Source: Hanleya hanleyi
Lineage: Eukaryota > Mollusca > Polyplacophora > Lepidopleurida > Hanleyidae
Reading direction: 5' to 3'
DNA: 64,000 nt
NCBI GenBank assembly: GCA_036873755.1
Contig: JAVTVY010010595.1
Coordinates: 186,001 to 250,000 of the forward strand
Shown: positions 54,529 through 64,000 of the stretch, in pieces
Position numbering within the stretch: the first letter of the stretch is position 1
Layout of the letters: each line of letters opens with the position of its first letter
The notes under the pieces: generated by a model
What the model saw: only the letters and a program-made list of their open reading frames with translations
What the model was told of the DNA's origin: nothing
Databases searched by the model: none
Position numbers and translations under genes: made by a program

Positions 54529-56279
54529 TGGCGTTTAGAAAGTTTGATAGGTCGCTGAGCCTAAAACGTCAAGGTTTAGAGAACGCTAATGCGATTGATA
54601 TATATCGCGCATTAAAAGACACTGTTGGATCAGGACGGTCAGTCCTTACAGGTCTGATACAGGTATCAAATACCCTGCGGTAAGTCACACTAGCAAATGA
54701 AATTCCAAAAAATCGCCTAATGCTGGAATTACAAGCGTCTAGTCCGTCATTCATAATCCAGCCGTCGTCCATTAGAGAATATCCGCGTCCATAATCCAAA
54801 GATCTATTCCATATTCCATATAACAGTATTAGCACCAAATTCAAAAAGACAATCATTGCATACATAAACATAGGCTTGTTTCCTGCAAGAGAGAAGCGGT
54901 CAACAGTTTTCAATGATGCCGGCAAGACATCATGATGTTCCAAAAATATTAAATCCGTATCGCTGATCAGTATTCTTAATCCATAATATTCGTTGAAAAT
55001 TCGTCATCTAAAGAATGATGTATCTCATTCGCGGTGGAGATCAACGTGGTCATTTTGAAGAAATAGATCCAGCGAAATTGCTAGTAAAGATGAAAGGACC
55101 GTGCGATTTCCCAGATTCTGCGATCAGAACTGCATTTGAATTCTATGGTGACGTTCTCTCTATACAGAAAGAGTTCTATTCGTTTAATAGAGAGTTTGAG
55201 ACAGGAGTTCGAAGAATTTGGATGACGAAATTCAAACGTACTATTCATTTTTCTATTTTAGTTGGAGGTATGAGACTTCCTGTATGGTATATCGGTCAAG
55301 TAAAAGAACATGTTATACTTGTGGATCAGGAGATCACATGAACTCGAGATGTCCTTTGAAAAATAAATGCCCGAGTTGTCATGAGGAAGGACACTTTAAA
55401 AAAGCCTGTCCAAAGGCCAAAAAGGTTCCTGGAGGTACCCTAGCTAACAATGAAAAAGATGATTCCTCGGGTCCTCGCGCTGTTCCGCCCGCAGAAGTTC
55501 GAAAATGATTTTACGGCGAGGCTCTCCAGCAGAAAAAAACAGCAAGCTCTAGACTTATGAAAGACTGTAGGGCCTGGTGGCAAGGCCACCAAACGTCATC
55601 AGGAGATAGTCTCCGCCGAGAAAACCATAAAAGAGATGGAGAAAACCATAAAAGAGATGGAGAAAACCTCAAACCATTACGAGTCTCTCTTTGATGAGAT
55701 GGAGCAAGATTATGGTTCGGAGCACGAAGATGTCAGTGATAGTGAAGTCTGCGGTGGTGTGGATGCCGAGACAGATGATCGCAAGTCAGGTGATCGGAAG
55801 TCGGACTGATCAGACAAACTCTTGACATCGTTTTGTCTCCGGGAGATGGTGAATTGAAGGGTGACAACTTACCGGATGCTGGTCGTGTGTCGGGTCAGGA
55901 TGCACCTGTGCAGTCTGTGGATTGCTTCATTAATCCTATTCACTCTGGTGTAGACGTAAACTTTACACCGAATGAGGAAATAATGAAGGAATTCACAGAG
56001 GAAGAAAGTAATCAACAGTCTTGTAGTAATAAAACTACCTCAAATCAGAAAAAGGATGAAAAAGAGAATACTCCAGATATCACAACCGGCAAACAACCTA
56101 AAATAGTCGATACTACCTCCACTCCTACCAACGAGTCATACATGCTTTCTGATGAGGAGTATGTTGAGTGTAATGATCGTCCGTTAAAAGGCGAGACTTC
56201 CTTGAACCAAAGGTCCAAGGACTTGTTGGGACAAGAGAGAGAGAAAGAAGTTGATGAGAAGAAAAGTAAAAAAAGATGA
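54529..56279 (+). pseudogene. LINE ORF1, split by a Penelope-like insertion
   Basis: It begins MAFRKFDRSLSLKRQGLENA. A 299-bp minus-strand Penelope-like fragment (54728-55026) sits after LMLEL-type sequence and the protein resumes at GGDQRGHFEEIDPAKLLVKM. Knuckles CYTCGSGDHMNSRC and CPSCHEEGHFKKAC are present but in a shifted frame (55218 on). Stops follow at ~55505 and ~55560. The tail SDEEYVECNDRPLKGETSLN is well kept, and a slip in an A-run near 56270 removes the usual LPKIKR ending. Relative to the intact ORF1 at 18.2 kb it has an extra ~200-bp acidic segment. Confidence 0.85.
54728..55026 (-). mobile_element. Penelope-like 3' fragment inserted in LINE ORF1
   Basis: Reverse complement of ~36100-36398; from the minus side it runs GAGATACATCATTCTTTAGA to GACGCTTGTAAT. 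The internal frame (EHHDVLPASLKTVDRFSL) is intact. Three bases of LINE (GGC of GGAAGGCATTCGC) are missing at the join. Confidence 0.9.
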
Positions 56280-56409
56280 GAGAACAAATGAAAAATAAAA
56301 AGAAAGGTAAAGAAGAATTACCCAAAATAAAACGTTAACATACGCTAAGTTAACCTTATATATCTTGGCTTTGGCAGTTTTGTATTTTATTTCTTTATAC
56401 AGACTAAAA

Positions 56410-59400
56410 ATGGCTCAGTCATTAACTATCATTCAGTGGAATTGCAGAGGAGTTTGGCCAAAGTTGAATGAACTCCAATTATTAACTCAAGATTATGAAC
56501 CATCAGCTTTTTGTCTCAACGAGACCTTTCTGAAGAAAGCAGATAGAGATAAATTTAAATTTCGCCAATACACCCCCTTATCATGCCTACGCTTTAGACG
56601 AAAATGGAAAAGCTACAGGCGGCTCTTCAATATTGGATAAAATGGGTGTTTCACACAGTCCTGTTGATTCAGTGAAAGATTTACAAGCTGTAGCTGTTCG
56701 TATTACCTTGAATTCTGTTTTCACATCATGCACAGTGTACATACCTTCTTCTGGTAGTCTCCAGCTTAGTGAACCTCAAGATCTTTATGATCAGCTTCAG
56801 AAACCTTGTTTAATGATGGGTGATTTTACGGCCGTAATGTCCTCTGGGATAATGAAGACTACTGTAAAGGTAAAATTCTTGAAATTTTTATATCAAATAA
56901 TTCTTTGGGTATTTTTAATGATGGTTCTTATACACATTCAGCATTAGATATCTCACCATGAACCATGAAACAGTATAAACGTGATTCTTGGAGAATTTAT
57001 GTTTCTAAGATAAATACACATACTTCAATAACAAAAGTTTGGAATATGATCCAAAGAATAAAAGGTAAAAGCTCCAAGTTCAGCGTTCATCATCTCAACG
57101 ATGGAAACCAGGTGATTACTGACAGAGTAGAAATTGCAAATAAATTAGGCGAAACAATTGCCAAAAACTCTTCGTCAGAAAATTATGTACCTAAATTTCA
57201 AGGTTTCCAAAAAAGAGAAGAGAAAAACGAAATTAAATTCCCCTCCGGCAACCATGAAGGCTATAACGCTATGTTCACAATTGACGAACGTCATGCTTCT
57301 CTCACAAAAGCTAACGATTCTGCTGCAGGCCCTGATAATATTCATTATCAGCTTTTGAAACATCTTCCCAAATCTTCTCTAGAAATTCTATTACGCATAT
57401 TCAATGGACTTTGGACAAGAGAAGACTTTCCTCCGTCATGGCATAATGCCATAGTTATACCAGTACCAAGGCCTGTTCGTGACCATACAGACCCTGGTAA
57501 TTATAGTCCGATTTGGCTGACTAGCTGTGCCTGCAAAACATTGGAACGCATGATAAATGATCGCCTTGTTTGGTACCTGGAAACTGAAAAGAAACTTACC
57601 GATATTCAAGCTGGTTTCCGTAAAAATAGAAGTACCATTGATCATTTAGTCAGATTAGATTCGTATGTCAAGAATGCTTTCGCTAAGAATGAACATGTGG
57701 TTCCTATCTTTTTTGATTTAGAAAAAGCCTATGATACTACATGGAAATACGGGATTCTGAAAGATCTTCAAAATATGGGACTAAAAGGACGTTTACCCGT
57801 TTTTATTTCCAACCTTTTGAATGATAGACAATTCCAAATTCATTTGGGTACAACTATGTCTGATCATTTTGATCAAGTCCAAGGTGTCCCACAGGGAAGT
57901 ATTTTGTCTACTACTCTGTTTAGTATCAAGATCAACAGCTTGGCTGCCGTTCTGAATAATTCAATTGATGGTTCATTTTTTGTAGACGATTTCAACATAT
58001 CGTGTAGTGGGAAAAGTATACACTATATTGAGAGAACATTACAACTTTGTCTAAATAGAATTCAGAAATGGTGTCTAGAAAATGGCTTCAAATTCTCCAG
58101 AGCTAAGACAAAATGTATACACTTTTGCAGAAAATATTCCAGCACAAAGATCCAGTACTTACATTAGATGGAACTGAAATCAAATTGGTAAAAGAGATCA
58201 TATTCCTAGGCATATTGTTTGACCAACGACTAACATTCAAATCACATATAAATTGCTTGAAAGCCAAATGCACGAAAGCTCTAGATCTGTTGAAAGTAGT
58301 TGCCAGCTATAAGTGGAGACGAGATCAGCAAATTCTTCTCCATTTCTATCGATCACTTGTTCGTTCAAATCTCGATTATGGTTCTATTGTTTACAATGGT
58401 GCAAGGAAGTCAAACTTAGCAAAGCTAGATCCTATTCTCCATCAAGGACTAAGACTTTGCCTCGGTGCGTTCAGAACATAACCTTAAGAAAGCTTGTATG
58501 TCGAAGCAGATGAATTTCCTTTAGAACCTTCGAAGAATTAAACTGTCACTGCAATATATCACAAAATTGCGATCAAACCACTCAATTCCTGCAGGTAACT
58601 GTGTTTCCCACCCTTAGTACGCAGATTTCTATTTAAAGAAATCTTTGATTATTCCACCTCTTGGAATCCGTATGAAACAACACATTGTAGCAGCTGGTAT
58701 TAATGTTAGTCAAATTTTACCTGACGAGCTCTTGCCAACTCCACCATGGCAGTTAGCCAAACCAGAAGTAGATATTTCACTAACGAAATATAAAAAGGCA
58801 GACACGAGCCAGCTCGTGTATACACAAGAATTTGGTCTGCTGAGAGAAAAATACAGATCACACCAAGCTATTTATACAGATGGTCTAAAGATGGTGAGAG
58901 AGTAGCATGTGCTACGATCTTTAGTTCGAAAACTAAAACCTCCCGTCTACCAGGTAAAAGTTCCATATTTACTGCAGAAGCAAAAGCTCTATTATCAGCT
59001 TTAGAAGGTATTGGGTCCACTAGAAGGAAAAAATATATTTTCGGATTCACTATCATGCCTTAAAATGATTAAAAGTGGAAATTCAACTCCTCCCAGTATC
59101 TTGAAAATTCTACAATTATATGACAGTACTGATAGATATTGTGTTTTGTTGGGTGCCTAGTCACGTTGCCATCAAAGGCAATACTGATGCTGATAGATTG
59201 GCTAAGGCAGCTCTAGATGAAGAAGTTGATCCTGTTGGAATCCTATACAGCGATTTCAGACCATCTATCTGCGCTTATGTAAGAAAGCTGTTTCAATCTT
59301 TATGGGATACTATGGATAATAACAAACTTCACGAGTTAAAAAAAACTGTTGGTTACACTCATCTGAACATTCAGAAACGTTTCGATCAGGCCATGATTAG

Positions 59401-59695
59401 ACGGTGCCGGATCGGCCATACACGATTAACTCACGAATACTTGCTAAAACAAGAGCCGGGCCCAAGGTGTTTTCCGTGCCATGAAGATCTCATGTTGAAA
59501 CATATTCTCATAGACTGCATAGATTTTAAGATTGTAAGAGATACTTTATATCAAGCAGCTACGCTGGAGGATCGTTTTAGCCTAGTAAAAGTAGATTGTA
59601 TTTTACATTATTTGAGAGAGATTGGTTGTACAAATTTTAATATTTGTACCAGTTTTTACGCTATAGTTTACGAAGTTGTTGAATTGAATCCTTAG
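56410..59695 (+). pseudogene. LINE ORF2: endonuclease, reverse transcriptase, RNase H, zinc knuckle
   Basis: The ORF2 polyprotein starts MAQSLTIIQWNCRGVWPKLN. The endonuclease (56410-56945) breaks at 56640 and after CLMMGDF, and its end and part of the linker are deleted. One long frame, 56965-58167, carries the RT: DRHTDPGNY-like entry, QAGFRKNRSTIDHLVRLDSY, motif A VPIFFDLEKAYDTTW, motif B QGVPQGSILSTTLFSI, motif C FFVDDFNISCSG. It then breaks at ~58130, 58480 and 58905. RNase H follows (QAIYTDG; DIVFCWVPSHVAIKGNTDAD), then RRCRIGHTRLTHEYLLKQEP and CFPCHEDLMLKHILIDC. RT plus RNase H marks the I superfamily; Nimb in molluscs is a plausible clade. At least five breaks make it inactive. Confidence 0.85.
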
Positions 59696-59786
59696 AATTT
59701 TGTTTGATCGTCGCTGTATAGCTGAAATATTGCTGAATGCGACGTTAAATCTGAATTTTCTCTCCCTCTCTCTCTCTCTCTCTCTC

Positions 59787-60229
59787 AAATTTCGCGATAC
59801 ATATCGCATGTTAGAAGCAAAACAAACGTAGCTTGCAAGATCTATGCCGTTACGTTTCATAACTTGTGTCTAATTCCGCTTAACCCGGGGATAGGCGTTG
59901 AACCCATGTACTTCAAGATCCTAATGGTGTTCCTATGAACTGGAACAATCAAAGCGTGACTTGCAAAAATAAGTCTCTAGATAACGACTTTACGCTGATC
60001 AGCGACACGGCTTTGATATATTTGGAACATCGTAATGTCTTGCCGGCATCATTGAAAACTGTTGACCGCTTCTCTCTTGCAGGAAACTAATCAATGTTTA
60101 TGTGTACTACGATTGTTTTATTGAATTTGGTGCTAAAGCTGTCATATGAATTAGGTCTTTGGTTTATGAACACAGAAATTCTTTAATGGACGACGGCTAA
60201 ATACTGAACGAAAGACTAAACGCTTGTAT
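59787..60229 (+). mobile_element. Older Penelope-like 3' fragment next to the LINE tail
   Basis: It starts AAATTTCGCGATACATATCG, matching 35922 on (end of the RT gene), and runs to CGCTTGTAT at 60229. It is more diverged than the copies at 25.7 and 54.7 kb. It abuts the (TC)n of the LINE with no spacer. Confidence 0.8.
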
Positions 60230-60539
60230 TGTGTGCTGGTATTTGCAGAAGACTATCTCGGGCGAAGTGACCTTTACTCATTTTTTCTCTCTATTGTGTA
60301 TTAACACTGTTTTCCTTCAAGAATGCAAACTGGCTCTCACCAATACTGTTGAATTTAGGGATAGATGTAGAAGTGTATATTTTCTCCGCATCACCTTCTC
60401 AGTGCTCTCCGTCTGGCAACTGATGACCAACCTGCCTCGCAAATGTTACCAGGCAGTGAGATGCGCCCAGACCAAGTACCTCTAGGACCAAGTCAATTTT
60501 AGGATCTGCATTCAAATCCCGCATGGCGGAACTGAAAAC
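60230..60539. other. Unassigned stretch of the broken gene
   Basis: Between the Penelope-like fragment and the coding trace to the right. The conserved transposase-like core should lie here if one gene was split, but I do not see its FYSDETSKFG / NTMSDR / F.CGLH landmarks on the minus strand. Confidence 0.35.
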
Positions 60540-61151
60540 TTCCGTTTTTATTGGAGGTCGATCCTGCCACATTCAAAAGACTGCATCCAACACACAAGCC
60601 GGATCTGAACTGAGGGTCTCCAACGTGTTGCGCATCTTTTGTAAGTATGGATTCAGATCAAGGATGTGTTTCGGACAATTTTCACTGAGGACGAGGTTAA
60701 TAGTATTTGCTTCCAGCATCATATGCCGAACTGTTGCTTCACTTGGTAGGTTAGGAATGGCCGCATGAAATAGCTGCGCAGCAACAATCTCTATGACCGT
60801 ACAAACGTTTATTGTGCTAACATCCACCGCACTAAGGGACATGTCAGTTTGTCTCATGGCATTAGAATAACGTCCATCGGTTATAACATTCACATCCAGT
60901 TTGTCTTGTAAAACTTCCTCCAACCTTTCTAAAAGATTTTGGATCTCGACATCCTTTTCCTTAACTAAGGCGTTGGCGAGACCAACATCTGTCTGTATAA
61001 TATGAAAGAAATATATGAGATAATTTAAAACGTGGACGTTTAAAAGCCTAGCAATATTGGTTTGGCTATGGGTACCGCGCAATCGAACGTTCATTGTACG
61101 CTGAATGTAAAACTGATTGGTTGGATAACGACTGCGTTCAAGGTTTCTCAA
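60540..61151 (-). pseudogene. N-terminal core piece of the paralogue of the 20-24 kb gene
   Basis: TDVGLANALVKEKDVEIQNL, then LLERLEEVLQDKLDVNVITD, GRYSNAMRQTDMSLSAVDVS and SEATVRHMMLEANTINLVLS. This parallels KLEEKLEETIPREESVDFLE, GTRYNDKLTQCVLFMLDHNV and CRRTVEEMGKLRHPLSLLNI of the intact gene: the same acidic helix, then G.RY…M, then a helix before the core. It ends at a stop at 60573. Upstream (higher coordinates) ATT-rich sequence with a pyrimidine tract (~61010-60995) looks like an intron end. Confidence 0.6.
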
Positions 61152-61194
61152 ATTACGTGATAAGCAGGCTTTTAGCTAGCTATCTCTCTCGGAG

Positions 61195-61556
61195 TTGTTC
61201 AGACCATCTACTTAAAGATGAAAGTCCCTAAATTCGTGAAATTTATCCAAGTAGTGTCAAACTACCGGTACAAGATCTGTGTCGCTAAGTTTCGTAATTA
61301 TGTCTAGTTCTGCTCAACCCGGAACTAGGGTCGCACGAACGCCTTATGTGACATCTTCATGGTGTTAGCATGAACAAACGCAATCAAACCGTGACTGAGA
61401 TACAATGCTGAAGAAAATGTTTCGGAACAACTAAACTTTTGAAAATAGAAAAACACATCAGTGAAATGGATTAGATATTATTATAAACATAATATAGTCT
61501 TGAAATTGAAAACTGTGGACTACTTCTCTCTTGCAATAAATTAGCTTGCGTTTATA
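61195..61556 (+). mobile_element. Very old Penelope-like 3' fragment
   Basis: Landmarks GTCTAGTTCTGCTCAACCCG, TTCATGGTGTTAGCATGAAC, CAATCAAACCGTGAC and GACTACTTCTCTCTTGCA align in order with 36000-36245, but with heavy divergence and indels. It lies in the broken minus-strand gene, between its coiled-coil and core pieces. Confidence 0.65.
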
Positions 61557-61579
61557 AAATAATTTTATGTTGTGTGGAG

Positions 61580-62170
61580 TTTGTGATGAATGTAGTGTGA
61601 TGAATTGTTTTTTTTAAATTATTTTTTCTTCTCTCGAGTGGTATACGACAACTATTGCACTGCCGTTCAACCATAACTACCTTCTGTTTCTTGATCATAT
61701 CCTTCTGTTCTCCGCACCGATTTTCATAATAATTTATTTTGTTGGTCAGTCGTTTTCGCTTTCTCTTTTCTGATGTCAACGTTTCCTGCGTAGAATGCAA
61801 CTGCTCCTCCACACTTTGTAATGTTTCTCTTTGACGTTTAATTGTCTCGTCTCGTCTAGCTTTTCTTTTCTAGCATGCTTTTTTTTAACTCCACTTGCGC
61901 GAGGTTTCTCGGTGGCGTTCAATGTCACGCGACAGTGTATTACACTCCGCACGTGCATTTTCAAGATCCTCACTGCCTTGTCTTAGCCTCTCCAGCAAAT
62001 CCTGTACTCGGATGTGAAGATACTCCAACTGATGGCATGTGTCCAAGTATGTCTTCATAGTCCTGTCACGTTCTGTCGTTACAATTTACAGAGATTCATG
62101 AAGTTGTCTATTGTCTTCCAACAAATGTTTATTCTCTTCAGACAAATTGACCATATCTTTTGTCAATCGT
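61580..62170 (-). pseudogene. Coiled-coil region of the paralogue, with in-frame stops
   Basis: Reading leftward from 62160: KDMVNLSEENKHLLEDNRQL, a stop, VTTERDRTMKTYLDTCHQLE, YLHIRVQDLLERLRQGSEDL, ENARAECNTLSRDIERHRET, a stop, then (shifted) DETIKRQRETLQSVEEQLHS and KRKRLTNKINYYENRCGEQK. It ends VVMVERQCNSCRIPLERRKN. Long heptad-like helices followed by a CxxC match the layout of the intact gene, where a basic coiled coil precedes CGVC. Two stops and a frame change show decay. Confidence 0.6.
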
Positions 62171-62215
62171 CGGCTTGAATTTAGCCTCCATCAAACTATG
62201 TAAGTCATCTTTTCG

Positions 62216-64000
62216 GGGAAGTCGGGATGTAGAGAGATTGGGAGTCGGACGTGTTTTCACTTCGCTCCGAGAAATTTGTCTGATGCTGCGGATTTCAGCT
62301 GATTTTAGCTCTGATTTTTGTGCAATATATTTTGTGAATACTGTACGAAAGTACCTGTGGTGAAAGTTTGGAATTATTTCTCAGCTTTTTGCTGCTGGGG
62401 GCGTTTTTAGCCTTTGTCAGTTCGGCCCGGTTTGGGAGAGCAGAGGTCTGCCATTACTACCATCTCGGTCTTTATGACTGAGAGGTTCGGTGGATTTATT
62501 TTCTGTCTCTCTCTTCTTTCTTCTGTTTTTTCGCTGTCTGTAAATATTTCGTATTCTGCTCGTGTACATATTTCTTGTTGGTTTGATTTAATTTTTCGTT
62601 CAATTTGGCTTAGGTCGATTTGTACATGTTCCTGTATATCGTGCTGGGCTAAATACATGTACATATTAGGCTGACCCTCAGAATAAAGGTTTGAGCTTGT
62701 CTTTATTCTCTGTTCTTTTGTTCCTCGGCGTCACCCGGCAACCCGCCTGGCTTAAAACTGGGCTATTGTTCTGCCTGGACCCGAGGTTCTCTGGATGATA
62801 GCTGTATACTATAACCAGTACAACAATACACCCTATGGAGAGAGGCTCCATCGAAGGTATTCAATGTTTTCTCTGTGGGAGAGCACGCTGTTGAAGTGTG
62901 TGCTTGTCAGTATTTGTAGTTGTAAAAGACAATGTTGGATCAGGACGGTCAGTCCTTACATGTCTGTTACAGGTATCAAATACCCTGTGGAACGTCACAC
63001 TAGCAAATGACATTTTTAAAATTCGCCTAATGCTGGAAGGCATTCGCGTTGGAGATCAACGTGGTCATTTTGAGGAAATAGATCGAGGGAAATTACTAGT
63101 AAAGATGAAAGAACCATGCGATTTCTCAGATTCTGCGATTAGAACTGCATTTGAGTTCTATGGTGATGTTATCTCTATACAAAAAGAGTTCTATTCGTTT
63201 TATAGAGAGTTTGAGACAAGAGTTCGAAGAATTTGGATGTCGATATTCAAACGTACTCTTCCTTCTATTTTAGTTGGAGGTATGAGGCTTCCTGTCTGGT
63301 ATAAAGTTCAAGTAAAAACATGTTATACTTGTGGATCAGAGGATCACATGAACTCGAAGTGTCCTTTGAAATATAAATGCCTAACATCACATTGACTCCG
63401 TTAACTCATCTGAATGGAGGAGTGACAACTTGTCGGAAAATGACCGTGAGTCGGGTCAGGATATACCTGTGCAGTTTGTTGATTCTTTCATTAATCCTAT
63501 TCACTCTGATGTAGATGTAAACTTTACACCAGATGCGGAAACAAAAAATGACTTCACAGACGAGGAAGGCAATCAACACTCTTGTAGTAATAAAGCTACC
63601 CCGAGTCAGAAATAGGAAGAAAAAAGAGAACACCCTAGATATCGAAACCGGCAAAGTGTCTAAAATAGTAGATGCTGCCTCCACTCCGGCCCTCGATTCA
63701 ACTATGCTCTGTGATGAAGATTATGTTGATTGTAAAGAACGTCCATTGAAAGGCGAGACTTCCTTGAACCAAAGGTCGAAGAACTTGTTGGGTCAAGAGA
63801 GAGCGAAAGATGTTTATAAGAGGAACAGTAAAAAAGAGAGAGAACAAATGAAAAATAAAAGGAAAGGCAAAAAAGAATTACCCAAAATAAAACGTTCATA
63901 ATGGCTAAGTTAACTGGGCTGCTTTGTATTTTGTTTCTTTATACAGACTAAAAATGGCTCCGTCACCAACTATCATTCAGTGGAATTGCAGAGGAGTTTG
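62216..64000 (+). mobile_element. RNase H LINE copy truncated by the window edge
   Basis: 5'UTR from GGGATGTAGAGAGATTGGGA, ORF1 remnant 62898-63901, and the start of ORF2 at ~63954 (ATGGCTCCGTCACCAACTAT; encodes IIQWNCRGV) to the window end. Its 5'UTR is single, unlike the copy at 53.2 kb. About 110 bp covering the ORF1 ATG are deleted around 62928. Confidence 0.85.
62928..63901 (+). pseudogene. LINE ORF1 remnant without start or second knuckle
   Basis: The protein trace runs from KDNVGSGRSVLTCLLQVSNT through GIRVGDQRGHFEEIDRGKLL to knuckle one (CYTCGSEDHMNSKC) and then stops at KCLTSH. A deletion removes knuckle two and most of the middle. The tail resumes in other frames with VDVNFTPDAETKNDF, KERPLKGETSLNQRS and KKELPKIKRS. 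With no ATG, a lost knuckle and two frame changes it cannot work. Confidence 0.85.

Larger units (their letters stand above)
53205..59786 (+). mobile_element. Near-complete RNase H LINE with duplicated 5'UTR
   Basis: Order: 5'UTR unit 1 (53205-53783), 5'UTR unit 2 (53784-54480), ORF1 (54529-56279, interrupted), ORF2 (56410-59695), 3'UTR and (TC)n. The start GGAGTCGGGCGTG matches the copies at 17.5 and 62.2 kb. It ends directly against a Penelope-like fragment (59787). It lies inside the broken minus-strand gene family (52.1 and 60.5-62.2 kb). Confidence 0.9.

Overview
This window is animal nuclear DNA, most likely from a mollusc and probably a gastropod. It is intron-bearing and AT-rich and is built mostly from layered transposable elements. 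The mollusc assignment rests on repeat style: several LINE copies end in a GCTGAAATATTGCTGAATGC type tail followed by (TC)n, and there are many blocks of 'AAGATGGCGGCC' and 'GTACCAAGTTTC' type interspersed repeats. No intact housekeeping gene, rRNA or complete tRNA was found.

Layout. 1-1853 (minus) is a two-ORF retroelement-like unit: a small Cys-rich ORF and a long open frame that overlaps it by one base and runs off the left edge. 3318-5092 is a dispersed repeat carrying an 889-bp TIR element with a 6-bp target duplication, followed by a ~156-bp satellite (5093-6080). A ~365-bp repeat occurs inverted at 6081-6444 and 10047-10413. 15109-16283 is a palindromic, CpG-rich 20-bp satellite bounded by TIRs. 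17457-19650 is a LINE that kept only ORF1. 20131-24230 is the only large intact gene, a transposase-like family protein with a 33-residue tandem repeat. 25425-26830 is a second copy of the dispersed repeat.

32306-36570 is a three-level nest: a LINE RNase H fragment holding a TTAA-flanked THAP-domain DNA transposon and a Penelope-like RT element. 36600-39094 and 45565-47505 (minus) are pieces of a second LINE type (L1/Tx1-like), one of them interrupted by a piggyBac-like MITE. 39119-43180 are further copies of the first LINE. 52115-53070 and 60540-62170 (minus) look like the two ends of a broken paralogue of the 20-24 kb gene. A 6.6-kb LINE with a duplicated 5'UTR (53205-59786) and Penelope-like fragments lie between them. 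Another LINE copy runs off the right edge (62216-64000).

The dominant LINE is an I-superfamily type (perhaps Nimb): ORF1 has two CCHC knuckles, and ORF2 has an APE endonuclease, an FVDD reverse transcriptase, RNase H and a C-terminal CCHC-like motif. The elements record a relative history because younger ones sit inside older ones, and removing an insertion on paper rejoins the host element. Only the 20-24 kb gene, the ORF1 at 18.2-19.5 kb and the left-edge open frame look undamaged.
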